Below, piece by piece: positions 38,139-52,000 of a DNA stretch of 64,000 nucleotides. The notes beneath the pieces are model-generated. The model worked only from the letters and a program-made list of their open reading frames with translations. It was not told the DNA's origin and did not search any database. Within the stretch, counting starts at the first letter, position 1. Every line of letters starts with the position of its first letter. The position numbers were made by a program, and so were the translations under genes. The stretch spans positions 39,160,261 through 39,224,260 of the forward strand of contig OU744446.1 in the NCBI GenBank assembly GCA_916610825.1, read 5' to 3'. Source of the stretch: Haliclystus octoradiatus (lineage: Eukaryota; Cnidaria; Staurozoa; Stauromedusae; Haliclystidae).

Positions 38139-41100
38139 ATGGAATCAGTTGGTGCAGATTCGCTGGTTAAAGGACTCGAAGAGCCGGAGGATGAAATGTT
38201 TGATGTCAATATTTCTGACGATGAATTTCGTGATGTTGACCAAGACAAAAACACGGAAGATGTCGAGATGAAAGAAATCGAAAACAGAAAACCACTCAAA
38301 GAACGCCTCAGCTTTGAACAGAAACCATCAGCTGAATATGCCCAAGGTTTGCAGAATTTAACCAAGCCAGGCTACAGTTTATTAATTATTACAGGGACTC
38401 CCTTAAAATCCAATAGATCTGATATAAGCGCTTGCGTTCCATGCATCTCGCCTTATTTTTAAATACACAAGTCCATAGTGGAATCCTTGAATTTGAATCG
38501 CCGGATATTTACGCCAAAAGTACGCCACGCCAAGTCAGCATTCAAGAATACGCCAAAAAGCCCAAATTTATTTGAAAGCTACAGAAAATTATCAAATTTG
38601 CACGCCAAAGTAATCACGTTAGCGTAAAATCAACTGCGTTATACGCAGGATATATCCGGCGTAACATACATGGATTCCATTATGGACACGAGTTGAGGAC
38701 CCAGCCTGCAAATAGTGGCAATCTCGACGAGATCTCAGGGGCGGCCAGACTGCAGAGAAGCGCGCTCTTCGCCGAGATCTCGGGAGCGCACCAAAATATC
38801 AAGAGCAAGAGTGCAAAAGTCCAAAATAAAAAAATAAAAGATCACTCTTGAACTTTTTGAAAGGCAGCAGTAAATAAATCTTTAAATACTTGTGAGAGTT
38901 TGTTACTAATAAATATACATTTTTCAATTCCAAACCATAACATACAGTTTCATTGTTTATTCTATATTGCGAACGGCGTTGCTGTTTGCAACCACAAGAA
39001 TTGTGGCCTCACTCTCAAATGTCGCCTTGCCTTAGAGCCTTATAAATATAATTACAATTGAAAAATTTTCTGAGGAGCGCCATTTTTAACAGTATTTATC
39101 ATCTCAGGAGTGCACATGCCCTTCTCTGTAGTCTGGGGGGTGGCAACCCTGAAAAAGTTAGGGGCGGAGGAAGCAACTGATCAAACTTGACTTCAGGGGC
39201 ACCAAAATCCATCAGTTCACAAAAACTATGAAAAAACTGAAAAAAAGTTCATTTTTAGCTGCCGATTTTTGATGAAAACTGCAGCTCCAGGGGCGGTAAT
39301 GGTGAGAAAAATGTTCATCTCGTGGGCACAGCTGCCATGCTTTGCAGACCGGTTGAGGACCACATCATTTACGTAGATCCTAGCCCATAGGGTACTAATT
39401 TAGGGTAGGGCTCTCGGCTCTGTTACTCTGTGAGTCTGTAGCCTGCCAGTATGTAAATATTGAACTTTATTTATTGCATGCAGAAAAGTCAGATTCCATA
39501 TACGATAGTCGCACCTGCGTTTTGGTTAATATATAATTCCTAACCTAATTTGACTCTCAGTCCTGAAAACCCCCATTTTATCAACCCTGTCCAGGATGTA
39601 TGCTGTGCCAAGACCGTGGGTCCCACAATGCTATCACAAGGAAAGGTAGAAAAATACTGTGTGAAGTATATTGTTATGATGTAGGCCTACAAAGAGAGGC
39701 ATAACAAACCTAGTTCACGAGTTCATGAACTTTTTATGGATTGCAATGAAAATTTCATAAAAAAGTTTGTGAAAATTGAACCATTAATGTTCATGAACTA
39801 TTCATTTAACGTTGAATGGCCCCATTTTAATGCATTGTTTCATGAACGTTTTATGAACAGGTACAGTTCATGAATTGCCCTGAAAGGTTTGTGAATATTG
39901 GAACATTTAACATTCGGGAAATCATGAAGTGTTTTTTTGCAGAGATAGGCTACTTCTCAATTGCTTGTGTTCTCTTATATTTTAGAAACTGTCCACAAAC
40001 AATCAAACTACCGATCATCTAGATCAAATAATAGAAGTGTCCTTCACAAACCATTGGTTGCTACACGTGACTGTGAATCTTCTGTTCTTGGAAAGGAAAT
40101 AGCTTTTAAGCTTGGCGAGGTTAGTGCCACATACCAATTTGAATGGTCGGCAATGATTAATACTGTATATGCTGCTTGTTAATGTCAATTGTTTATGAAA
40201 TCAGAACAATATTTATTTTGTTGCAGAGGAAAGTGGAATTAATCTCAAAAGCAGTTGAAGTTCTTGGCTCTGACACCATACTAGAAATGTTTGAAACAAC
40301 CAAAAAAATTGAGAAAAAGGGAGGTCTATGTATCAACAATGGCAATAGAAGGTGACTAAATCAATCAGAACATACTGACCATACTATAACTATTCTAAAT
40401 GACCCGTAACACAAAAGAAATACACATTTTTGAGTTTCCCTGCGAGCATAAATAGCTTGACAGTATCCCTATGCAGTGGTCAGTCTGAGACATTGAACAT
40501 TAGCGACTGCAATAAACTTACACAATGTGAAACATTTATAAGCGTTCCTACAGGCTCTTATAGCAAGCTTGACATTTGCCAATGTTAAGTCGTCTTCTTT
40601 TGGAGCACTGAGGGATTCCTATGATACGAGTAACTGTAATATGCCTACACATCATCATCATCATCATCATCATTTATTCAGGGTCTGGTAAGCCATACTA
40701 GGCTTGTTTTCACAATGCATACAATATAGTATTTAAGAATAATAAAAAGTTAATACAGTATTAGCAAATTTTACATTTATATAAAGTATACAAATTTACA
40801 TAAGATATATATTATTTAATTAGTGTTTTCTTCAATTTATCTATATATGTTGTTCTGTTAGCTATTTCTTTTATCCAGGAGGCTTGTTGATTCCATTTGT
40901 GAATACCAGCTGATTTAAATGAGTGGCTGTGGCATTTGTCGTTGTATATGTTATTGTGAGCAAAAGAGCGAGTTTTGGTTGAATTAGGACATGAAAATAA
41001 AGTGGCAATTTTTTGAGGAGCTAATTGAAACTTTATTTTATGAACCATTGCAAGTTGATAAAACATGATTCTGTTTTTAACGCTCATGATCTCTGTTTTA

Positions 41101-41607
41101 TTGAGCATTTCGGAGATGGAAGTCCTGTAGCCACAACGAAGTATTGTCCGTAATCCTTTGGTTTGTAATTTCTGGAGGCGAGTTAGATGTTCTTGTTTAC
41201 AGCCCCCCCATACAACAGCACAATAATCAAAATGAGGCAGAACAATGCTATTAAATAAAAGTTTTCTGGAAACACCGTATTTGAATTATCACTTGTAGCC
41301 ATAGGCCTGACCATAGCCTAAACAAATTGATAGACCTTTGGCCTTTGACCTTTGGCCAGCTTGAATTGTAGAGTATTTAACGCCTTGTTATTATTTTTGC
41401 TTTAACAGAAGAACACCCGGTGGAGTATTCCTATTTATCATGAAAGAATATCGATACGCTTCATCACAACAAGTTAAAGAAATCTACAAAGTGGATAAAG
41501 AAATTATGAGACAAGGTACCCGCGATAAAAAGAAACGACAAAAACTCAGAAAAAAAGCTGAAATTGAAGCGTTGAAAGAAGAACTAAAACAGACATCAGA
41601 TCTGTAG
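38139..41607 (+). CDS. PHAX: Phosphorylated adaptor for RNA export (PHAX)
   Basis: Four exons, 38139..38346, 39986..40119, 40227..40351, 41409..41607, total 666 nt, 221 residues. PHAX bridges capped U snRNA/CBC to CRM1-RanGTP for nuclear export. The N-terminal exon is acidic (EEPEDEMFDVNISDDEFRDV). The RNA-binding domain runs over exons 2-4: GKEIAFKLGE, AVEVLGSDTILEMFETT, KKGGLCINNGNRRRTPGGVF, the conserved 'GG...NG.RRRTPGGVF' core. The C terminus is Lys-rich (RDKKKRQKLRKKAE). It is much shorter than vertebrate PHAX (about 390 residues), mainly in the N-terminal and linker parts. First donor is gtttgc, weak, so exon 1's end is less certain. The intron-3 LINE fragment is not coding. Confidence 0.9.
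38690..39360. repeat. Unclassified repeat-like segment in PHAX intron 1
   Basis: More GC-rich than its surroundings, with recurring phrases: cgacgagatctcaggggcgg, cgccgagatctcgggagcgc, and (tcaggggcacc / ccaggggcggtaatgg). Looks like a degraded interspersed repeat with an internal period; no coding similarity recognised. Confidence 0.35.
39712..39925. repeat. TTCATGAAC-palindrome repeat, most complete copy
   Basis: About 210 bp in PHAX intron 1 packed with gttcatgaac/ttcatgaa palindromes at irregular spacing of 25-50 bp (agttcatgaactttttatgg, atgttcatgaactattcatt, cagttcatgaattgccct). Related copies occur at about 240-310, 1110-1215, 45320-45445, 55195-55475, 56628-56720 and 57300-57370. Confidence 0.65.
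40650..41290 (-). mobile_element. LINE 3' fragment with (CAT)n tail
   Basis: Minus orientation in PHAX intron 3. The frame 41108 to 40812 (KIKFQLAPQKIATLF, NNIYNDKCHSHSFKSAGIHK, KLKKTLIK) is the C-terminal tail of a non-LTR RT protein. The upstream part (gtctttgaggcg.. region at 41,100-41,240) encodes more of it. The 3' end is gaataaatgatgatg units at 40657-40680. Confidence 0.65.
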
Positions 41608-43577
41608 CCTAGCAACAAGTTAAGTACTTGATAAAATTAAAGGTAGTATTTATAATGAATACCACACTCTAGATTATGTTTCTCTGCCGACAGGTATTAA
41701 AATTAGGTATTAAATTCATGATACACTATGATTTGACGTCAGTTCAGTATTGACAATCACACAGTGATTATTTTGTATTGATTATTGATGTAGTATTGAC
41801 GGCGCTTATGTAATATCCCTCCGCCAATCTATCAATGTCAGTGTACAAATTGAAGATGTGTTAATATTGATGTTGACCACATTTGATTTGCTATAGATTT
41901 GATATTAAGGAAGAAGCTGTTTATATATTGAGAAAAAGTCTGAAAATTCCATTTTTTAAACTATATAAAAATTGCAAGACTTATTATGAACAAAATGTTT
42001 AAACTGGAACTTCATTTACAACAATTGCGTTGAAAATTGACCAAGATTTGACAGAGTTAAAGACATAAATATCTGCACAGATATACACCAAGGCTGTTTG
42101 GGAGAAGAACATCAATAAACACATTTAAATATTTTTTATTTATTTACTTTATTTTGAATAAATAAATAAAGAAGTCGTACAAAAATTTACAAATCTGTTT
42201 TGCCCTCAGGCCATGAGCTACTAATTGACGTGATTTTAATAATGTTTAGTTTTTTATCAAACGTCAATTAATTTAAAGTAAATAAAGCTATCATACTGTA
42301 ATGAATTGAGATTATATAATTTCTGCTCAGCTATTATTTTAACTATCAAAATTAAAATCATATTTAAATTCGTCTTAACCATTAAGATTATCTTACTTGA
42401 AATTAAATAAATTAAATAAATTATTTTGACCTGTTCTCAATCCAAGATGTAATTTCCAACTGATAAAGTTTAAAGCTGAAATTGTTTTGATCGTAAATGA
42501 TCCTGTGTGTTTTTGGATCTGTTGCATCCACAATATATCATACATACTAGGTTGTCGTAATTAATTGACGTTATAGTTTTCATCCCTGTAGAAGGAAAAT
42601 GAATTTATTATCAAATTTTGTTATAAAACATTCTGCATATCATGTTGGTTTATGAGGATTGTGACTTCATTTAAAGTTATTTTTAAAGCTCAAATTGCAC
42701 AACAAATTCAAAATAATTTGATTTTAGTCGACGACCAACAGATCGGAATAGAAATCTAGAAATTCAATTCGTAGAATATGGTCAAGTCCAGCCAATCCTA
42801 AACTGTATTGACAGCTTTAGGTTTTCTAATCGTTATGACGTAAAGAGACAACAGGTAATTGTGTTTTTCATGCATTAAAATACGTTGAAATCCATGTTAT
42901 GATTATGTGTTAAAAAATTGGCTGGCTGGTCGTGACTAAAACAGTTATATTGATCGAAGGCAAGATGAATACCGGCTGATAATGACGGAGGTCCAAAATG
43001 GCTGATCAGTTATGCTGCTGACATAAATCGTAACAATAAAAACTGTTTAATTTTAGAAAGAATTGATTTGATTACATTTGTGTGCTGGTTTATAGTTTCT
43101 CAAGATTTAAAATAAAATAACCATAAAATAATATGACCCAAAAAATGTTATTTGAGAATTTTTATTAATGCTATAATTCAGTTGTAAATTTATGACATCT
43201 TTTATAATTATACAGAGATTTGTTGAATCGGTATTTTAAGGTGTGACTTACCCTATCGCAACTGGGGCATTAGACGTGATAATAGTTTTGGTTTCCCACC
43301 TCTGGGTTGTGTTTTTGGATGATTAATAATATGTTTCTTTTGCGCTGTCTTTTTACCAGTATGTAATCTTGTTACTGAATAAAAATATATTTAATATAAC
43401 ATTTTAATATGGAATATAAACAGGTAGATAACTTCCAAACTATTGTAATAACTATTCAAGATTGTGCAAAAGATTGGCGAAAACCCATTGGAGGAGATCT
43501 AATTGTGAGCTGCTGCAATTTCTTGTCCATACCTGCTGTATTTATGAAGTTGGGGAGATGTACAGTAGCAACTCACA

Positions 43578-43685
<108 letters not shown>

Positions 43686-43739
43686 GATTAACCAGGGTTC
43701 AACCCATGATTAGCAAACACTTGAAGTTAGCTAAAAACC

Positions 43740-44118
43740 TAGCCTGCGTTACAGACCGCGATTCATTCACGAAAGAATAGGGTCTGTGTGAATTGCTCGG
43801 TTTCTCTGTCCGGGCCTCGTATCAGAATAAGATTGATGTCACATAATTATGCAAGATTAAGATGATTCTCACCGGGATTCTCACACTTTGTTTACTTCAG
43901 TTGACATGATTGTAATAAGTTCTATTTTAGGCTTCTTAGCTATGACAATTAATTGATCGAACAGAGGTGATGAATTTATTTACTAAGAACAATAGATTTA
44001 CCATACATTGATCAGAAACTTTCGCTCTAGGTTTTTGTAAAGTGGCTGGACAGAGAACTGCGCAAATCACACAGACCCTATTCTTTTGTGAATGAATCGC
44101 GGTCTGTAATGCAGACTA
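43740..44118. mobile_element. Foldback MITE with long TIRs and 9-bp target duplication
   Basis: About 379 bp. Left arm from TAGCCTGCGTTACAGACCGC (43740 on) and right arm, reverse complemented, TAGTCTGCATTACAGACCGC; the arms stay complementary for about 75 bp with few mismatches. Flanked by ctaaaaacc at 43731-43739 and 44119-44127. A 9-bp duplication with long TIRs suggests a Mutator-like non-autonomous element. No transposase ORF. Confidence 0.8.
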
Positions 44119-44224
44119 CTAAAAACCAGAATGATAAATATATTTATGTCAAGTTTCTCCATCCATGGAAAATACATTAAAGCTGCACAGAGTGGAATTC
44201 TCATTTTATCAGAAGGAAAGTTAT

Positions 44225-44230
44225 TTTATT
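44225..44230 (-). terminator. Candidate poly(A) signal for the giant gene
   Basis: AATAAA in reverse complement, about 15 nt after the proposed stop codon (44245-44247). It supports this exon being terminal despite a donor-like gtaagt overlapping the last codons. Confidence 0.5.
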
Positions 44231-44244
44231 GAAGGAAGATTTTG

Positions 44245-45692
44245 TCACTTACTCAGATATGATGCTGTTTTAACTTGTTTCTCTTTGAGTGCTTTATCCC
44301 ACAACGCAAATGATGCAATTCTCAATGGAAACATGTAACTGATGTCATTGGCATTATCAGGCATACTAATTGTTAAATTGGTAAATAAATCTTTTGTTCG
44401 ATTTGTTGTTTTTGATCCAACAGATTTTGTTTTCTCACCATCCAAGTAGAATGTCAGCAGAGAGTTTTTATCCCAAACAAACGTCATAAAATGCCATGAT
44501 TTATTTGGTAGCTCATCAAATGTCATTTTCCATTGTTTATCTGTTGTACTTAAAATAAACACATATTTACCATGGAAATGAACAAACGCAAAACCATGAG
44601 CCTTCATTGATTGTCCTCCATCACTGACAATGTACGCATCTTGGTCAGGGCGGATTTTAGATGTATCCAAGTAGATCCAGAATGCAACAGTCAAACCACC
44701 CAAAATGCACTTCTCTGGATCACTAAAACATGTACCTGTACAAATTAAGAGTATTTCTGTTTAAGGTATTCTATTACATGTAACATTGTTCAAGATAAGC
44801 ATGTATCTAGGTTAAGGATAGCCTGGGTCAGTTACGATAGAGTGGGGTGTGTGAAGTATCCCATTTTGTTCAATTCTGTCACATTGTTTCCTATCACCAC
44901 ACATCCCTCTCATTTCACACAGATGATGAAAAAATCTTGCATGACCAACGTAAATTCTTTACCATCCAGGCAAGTGATAGGACAGAACAACAGGCATATT
45001 AAACAGACATTATTCTAATCTCTTTTGAGAATGAATTAGACATTCACAGGCTAGGGTAGCAATGGATTTGATTTGTATTTTAATATGAAAATATCTTCAA
45101 ATTTCATATTTTAACTTTTTTTGCAAGCCAAGCTACTTGTTCTTCAACTTTTGATTCAAAGATTAGGATCAATTTGGATTTCTATCCATTTCTACTTTTA
45201 TGACGAGTATCCACTATTGTTCGGTAATCGTTATTCTGTGGATACAATCTTGCAATCAAATGTCATACGTCATTATTATTATTTACATCATAATACATCA
45301 TCTACCAGACCAGCCCCCTTGAAAAACAGTTCATGAACAATTTGTGAATTGTTCCTGACCGTTTAATGGTAATCCATGAACTGACAACTGTTCATAAAAA
45401 GTTCATGATAAAGGAGTAATTTAACGTTCATGAACTCATGAGCTATTTTTTTCAGGGGAGAAGATCTTTTGTTAACAAACAGTAGATATCAATAGCCGCT
45501 CACCATTAAAGTCTCCTAGGTTGATTGATGCACCTGTCTTTTCAGTGCTTGCATAACTTTGGTCATTTCCATCATCAACAATACCAACATTATACATCTG
45601 TGATAATTTCCCGGTTACAACATCAGGGCTAGAATTTTTGTCTTGTGTTTCCAAAGGCCAATAATGCGTTGCATCCAAGAAAGGATCCATCA
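44245..45692 (-). other. C-terminal LamG / ConA-like domain (two exons)
   Basis: Exons 45504..45692 and 44245..44735 encode FLDATHYWPLETQDKNSS, ASINLGDFNG, FSDPEKCILGGLTVAFWIYL, WHFMTFVWDKNSLLTFYLDG and IASFALWDKALKEKQV. This is the pattern of LamG_3/concanavalin-like domains: a YWPLD start, 'TVAFWIYL', 'WHF..FVWD..LTFYLDG' and a final 'LWDKAL'. It probably ends the protein. Confidence 0.85.
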
Positions 45693-45977
45693 CTACGTTT
45701 GAGAAAATAAAGAAATAACATTTATATTCACTGTCGACCACAAACGCAGCATTGGGGTGAAATAGATTTCTTTTCTGGCTGAGATTTGTGGTAGTCACTG
45801 GGAGTTCTCTATGTTGTAATACACTATATTGGCCCCTATGTGATGCCACTTGTAAGGAATGGTGTGATGTAATAGGCAAAGTTTACGTGTATGTTTTTGC
45901 TGAGATTATTGTGCCAGACTAAATAATGACACAGTTCATAATTGGTTGGTACTCTTTATTATAATATGATTATAATG

Positions 45978-46016
<39 letters not shown>

Positions 46017-49000
46017 TTATTCAGAACCTTTAAGTTATACAAACTTTTTTTCAAAGGACTGATGACGTAAATACTGGTTGGCCGTGTCTGCTGACATTAC
46101 AGAGAGAGATGCTAAGTGCTACTATGGCCGTTAGTCAGAGCTCTTTGATACAACAGACACATCCGTGCAGTATGACAACAAGAGGCGAAAGAGGAATGTT
46201 ACGTGGTACAGTTTACACACATATTGATTTACAGGAAATGAATAACAATAGACAACTATACGATGACGTAAATACAATATAAAACCACTACATTATCATA
46301 TTCATATTGTTTTGAATAATGAGAATGGTGTGATGTGTACAATGGATATTGTGGGACATTGTGTACAGTACTTGGCTATATTTCTACTTTGGGCTACAAT
46401 TACTACTTTGATGAAACTGTGATGAATAAAATGGACTTTATATTGCAAGTGATGTTAAGAATGGCATTAAATGAGGTTTGGAGCGTTCTACGGTTGCACC
46501 TTAAAATGATTTTAAATTCACTATGATTTAATATTAAATTACTTTGCCCATATAGTAGCATTATTCAAATCAAAACAAAACAGACATCTGCTTGTGTAAT
46601 GGTAATTTCAGCCATTTGTTTTTCATTGAATCAAACAATCTCTCAAAAATGACCATAAAGATGGCTACTGCATTAAGATCTCTTTGAAATTTATCAGTTT
46701 CACTTACGTAAAATTCCTTTTTCTGGTGCTGGATTCTGGTCTTTTGCCAATTTTATTCTAGTCAAACCTTGAAGACAACAAATAGATATTATTTTTGGTT
46801 AAATCAAATAATTTGATTCATGGTACATTCCATATTTTTCTTAGTTTCTTACTTTTATGAACTTTTGGTCCAGTTGTTATTGCCACCACGCCACTTCTTG
46901 GATCTTCGCGTTCAACATTCTGACCTGGGGGCTCGTCTTTTCTTGCAATATGATGCCTCATCCCAGACCGTGTTTGCGAATCGCCTGTTTCTTGTTCGTT
47001 CTTTTGCATTTCTTGTTCTGATTCTGCTTCATTTTGATTCATTTCCTGTTCAGATTCTTGCATTGTTTGTTCCATCTCTTGACCTGAAAATAAATCATCA
47101 CCATAACAACGAAATCTTATGAGTCTGCACGCAGGCTACAAATTGCCTTGATATAGCTATGTAAGCTCAGATACGTCAGTAGCTTAGTCATACAGGTTTT
47201 CCATTTGGAGCAGTGGTTTGATTCTTCATCAATAAAAATGTTATTCAATTGTTAATTTTCTGTAAATATATTGATGTCCCCAAACAAACACAAGTACTTA
47301 TCCATGAAGAGTGACTATAAATTCTGTCTAATGGAAATGTGAGCAGATTAAAGGTATTTACCACACACTGTGGAAATTATACCACACACTGGATGTCTGA
47401 AGAGGTTATGTGCACATATTGTAACGACTTATGTATGTTGCCCTTCAATGACCTGGTTGCAGTTAGGCGTTAAAATTACAATGGAAGAACGCGATAAATT
47501 TGTATTCATATTATCGGTACATTTAACATTTTTGTCTTGCCTGATTGTCATTCAAAGAAACATCATACCCAATCACAATATTTATTTTGATATGGTCACT
47601 TGATAATACTGTAGTATATTGTGTGCTTGAAAACAATTTTTTGTTGATTTATGAAAATTGAACATTACCATTGATTTTTTCTGAAGAGAAAAGTTGAATA
47701 TAAATTATGAGATGGATACAAACAGTTTTTGTTAAGTAAAATATACAGATACATTGCAAATCTATTTTTTCAAGCAATTTCATTAATTTATCGAATGTAT
47801 TTGGCTCTATAAATGAATTTTCTGATTTTGAAGAGCAGTGATTTTCGAGTGTGGATTATTTCCAGTATCATTTTGTCATTAATATTTCCCTAAAATCTTA
47901 AAATGGAAACGATGAAATGTGTCAAAAGATAGGCAACACACATATACTGGCGGTTAACTAACCAATCAAAATTTTTAAACATCAATGCCGTAGCTGGTTG
48001 TTATAATTTGTTGTAATGTGTCCAAATGACGTGTGCAAGCTGATGTTAAGTTTTCTCCACTCATTATATTTTAACTTCTGTAAAAGGTTTATTGAGTAAC
48101 AAATTTGGACACAACATAAATATATGCAACATAAAATGCAGACAGGTTATGCTCAGAATTTATGAATAAGAGTTTTGTTGCTAGCTCAAATAATTGTGAG
48201 TAAGTTTGTATAGCTTCTGAAAATCTAAATGTACTCAGTTGGTATATAACTATTATTTAATTCAATCTCTCACCTGTTTGGTCAACCTCTTTCATAAGTG
48301 CCTCACTTTCAGGATCAGGTGGTGGAGGTTGGGTTGGCTTTGGCGCTGTGTTTGTTGTTGTTGCTGCTGCTGCTTTTGCTGGTTGAGCACTAGACTGGGC
48401 ACTAGGCTGACTGTTAGATGGACTGCTTGACTGACTTGCGCTGTTTGAGCTTGGACTGCTTGACTGTTGTGATGATGGTTTGCTTGTGAATTGTGGGGAA
48501 GGTGATGAATTTGATGGAGGCGATGGTGGGGATGGGTTTGATAATGGTTGCGTAGATGGTTGTGGTGCTTGATTGCTTGATGATGCTGATTTACTTCCTT
48601 GATCTGCGAATTTACTTGAGACTTGCGCTGGTGGTGGCGCTTGAGGGCGCGGTGAATCAACCAATGCTTCGCTTTTAGCTTCACTTGGCTTTTTATCTTG
48701 TTGTGGTTTCAATTGTTCAGTTGGTTTTTTATCAAACTGTTCTGCTTTGCCTTGCTCCTTTCCTGCTGGGGAAAGTTGACTCTCTTCCTTAGCTGATTTT
48801 TCATTGGCTGATGGCTCTGGTGCCTGGTGAGTGTTCTTATCTGAAGGGGTACCAGCCCCTTTTTGGGAATCCTCTTGTTTAGCTGTTTGATCTCCGTTAT
48901 CCTTATAAATGCCATTGTCAACTAGAGGCTTTTTTCCTTTGTTTTCATCAGAGATATCTCCTTGGTTTTGGAATTGCTTCCCATTCCCAGTGTCTGGTTT

Positions 49001-52000
49001 CTTTTCATTAGTTTTCAGATTAGATTGGCTATCGTTTGAGTTATCATCATTCTTAACTGAATCAACATCGTTGTTTGGTTGCCCCATGATATGCATTTGG
49101 GGTTTGCGTACCAATCGAAATGCAAGGTGTTGTTGAACGGGTGCCTCTTGTATACCATGTTGTGTTCCAATGTTGTTATTGTCAACAACAACATTGTTTA
49201 CATTATTGTTATTATTTGCAATTGCGTTTGTGTTACCATTTTGAATGCTGTTGGCGTTATTTAATTGATTATTAACCTGTGCTTGGTAATTCTTTAGATG
49301 ATGTACTAAGGGTACTAGTTTTTGAATTTGAACATTTTGATTACCAGTTTGCGCTGTCTGTGGCGTATTCTCGTCATTTCTTTGCATTGGCGTCATATGA
49401 TTGTTTGTCAATGCAACATTGCCATTATTGTTATTATTGTTGTTGAATGATGATTGTTGTTTGTTGTTTGATGGTTGATTGTTTGCTTTTGAAGAGGGCT
49501 CTTTTTCATTTTGTTCTGCTTTGTTGTCTGTCTTGCGTTCTTCATCGCCATTATTTTTATTTGTATCTTTTAATATTGATACTGATGGTCCTTTGGTTTG
49601 TTTATTGTTGTTGTTGTTGTTATTATTAGTAGCTGCATTGTTTTTATTAGGTCTATTGTTTATGTGTTGAGCTGACGGGGCGTCTTTCTCTTTTTCACCG
49701 TTACCTTTGGTGTTCTCTTGAACAGCTTTAGATGATTCTTTGAGTGCCAATTGAAAGTTCCCTGGTTTTGCTGCTTGCACATCATTTTCTTGTTTCTGTT
49801 GTGAGGCTTTAGCATTTTCGTTTTGCTTTGAACCTTGAAACTCTTGTGACTGTAGCTTCTTATCTATTTCTGCAGTGTTCTTGTTATCAATGTTATGATT
49901 GCCATTCGTAGATGCTTGATTTTTGTCTTGGGTTGCTTGTTCACCACCAAATTTATGATGTGGATATTTGACTATATCATTAATAGTTTCATAACCTTGG
50001 CCGACATTAACCGCTTCGTAGTTGTTTCCCTGTTGTAATTTCGATGCTATGGAAGATGGACGCTGTGTAGTTTGTTCTTTACTACTGCTTCCTTTTCCAT
50101 AAACCAATTCTTGATTTTGACTCAGCTGTGGTGTTGGTCTTGCAGCAGCATTTGACACAACATCTGGTGCTGCAGCATTTCCTCCTTGATTCTGGTTATT
50201 TTGATTTGCCAAAGGACGAACTTGTTGTTGTTGCTGCTGTTGCTGTTTTTGGATTACATCTAAAAGAGGTTTGAGACCCACATTTGGTCGTTGTTGATTG
50301 GCTCCCACTAGAGTCTGACTTTGTCTGCTGTCTTGCTGTTGTCTGTTAACGTCATTGCCAGACTGACCTGGATTTAGAGCTGTTAAATCTATATCCCTAT
50401 TTGTCCCTGTATGTCTATCTGCTTCGCTATTTTGATTATTATTATTATTTCTATTACTTTGAACGTTGCTGTTTTCAGCACTTACATCATTTGTGTTATA
50501 GGTGTTTGGCGATGTTGATTGGTTCTGCTGGATTGGTTCCTGGTTATTATTATTTGTACTCTGTTGCATGTTCTCGGCATTAGCATTTGTTTGACTCTCG
50601 TTGTTACCGTTTTGATTTGCATTATTATTTTCAGTGTATCTGTTGTCATTCCTCAACTTTGTTTTGGGTGCTGATGGCTGTATGTCATTAGTTGATCCTT
50701 GATTACTTGCAACAAAAGGCTTGTTCTGATTGTTATTATTAGATGGTAAATTAACAGCTTCATTCTCATGTAATCTAGCTGTCCCACTTTGGTCTTGAGG
50801 TGGGCTCACTTCTTGGGGACTGACTTGATTCAGTGGAGGAGATTGTTGTTGTTGTTGTTGTTGTTGTGATAATACATTATTTTCAACTCCTGAAGATCCA
50901 GTTTCTTGTGCATTATTCTGCTGGCTTGAATCGGCATTCTGATAATTCTGTGTTTGGTTTTGTATATTATCAGGCTGAATCGTTGTGGTAAATGTAAACC
51001 CATGTCCGTTGTTTGTTACACCAGGGGCCGCAGTTGATTGCGTTCCAACTTCAGTTGGTGTTTGCTGAGGTGTCACATTTTCATTTTCATTGGATTGTTG
51101 TTGTTGTTGTTGTCCTTTGACTGGCAATGCCGCAACACTCTCTTGATTTGATGTGTACTGTGGTGATTCATTGGTTGCCGGTGATGTTGCAGGTTGATTA
51201 TAAGCTGATGTTTCATTGTTGATCTCTGTTTGACTAGCCACTTTTACTTGATTGCCTCCATTCTGTGCTGGTGCCTCATGGCTAGTTTGCTTACTTTCAC
51301 CACCAGATTCTTTGCTGGACTCATTTTGCTCTACATCTGGTTTGATTTTTTCTTCTCTTTCTTTTTGATCCTTTCCAAAATTAGATGATTCTTCAACTTT
51401 TTTTTCTTCTTTCAAATTTTTTGTTGTCTCATTTGGTTTTCTATCGTTAACTTCTTCGTTGTTCTTTTGTTTATTGTTTCCTTTGCCTTCCATTTTGTTT
51501 TCATTTTGTTTCTCTTCTTCGCCTGAAGACTGATTATTATTTCTGTTATCTGTTTGTTTCCTACTTTCGTCTTTGCGTCCTTCTTCCTTGCCATCTACTG
51601 ATGGTCCTGTGTTTTCTTCCTTGTCTGCTTCTTTTTTATTCTCTACCAAATTTGCTTTATTTTCATCTCTTTCTTTCTTTTCTCCGTCTCCTCTGTCACC
51701 ATTGGATGTATTATCTGCTTGATTTTGTTTACTTTCATTATTGACTGGTTGTTTTTCACTGTTTTTATCTGCTTCGTTATTAGCACTATTTTCGTTTCCA
51801 TTTTGTTGTTGATTTTGTTGTTGATTTTGTTGATTTTGTTGATTTTGTTGTTTGCTATTTTCTTTCATATCTTCCTCCTTAGAATTCGCAACTTGCATCT
51901 CGCTCCCTTTCATTTTTGCTTTATTTGGCTCTAGCGTAACATCTTTCTGTTTATCTCCTTTTGCATTTTCTACATCAACACTGACCTGAACTTGGATAGG

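Noticed and set aside
44245..44256. Donor gtaagt at the end of the LamG exon leading to more exons
   Set aside because: A stop follows within two codons, a poly(A) signal is adjacent, the LamG fold looks complete, and I found no further coding exons toward 41.6 kb.
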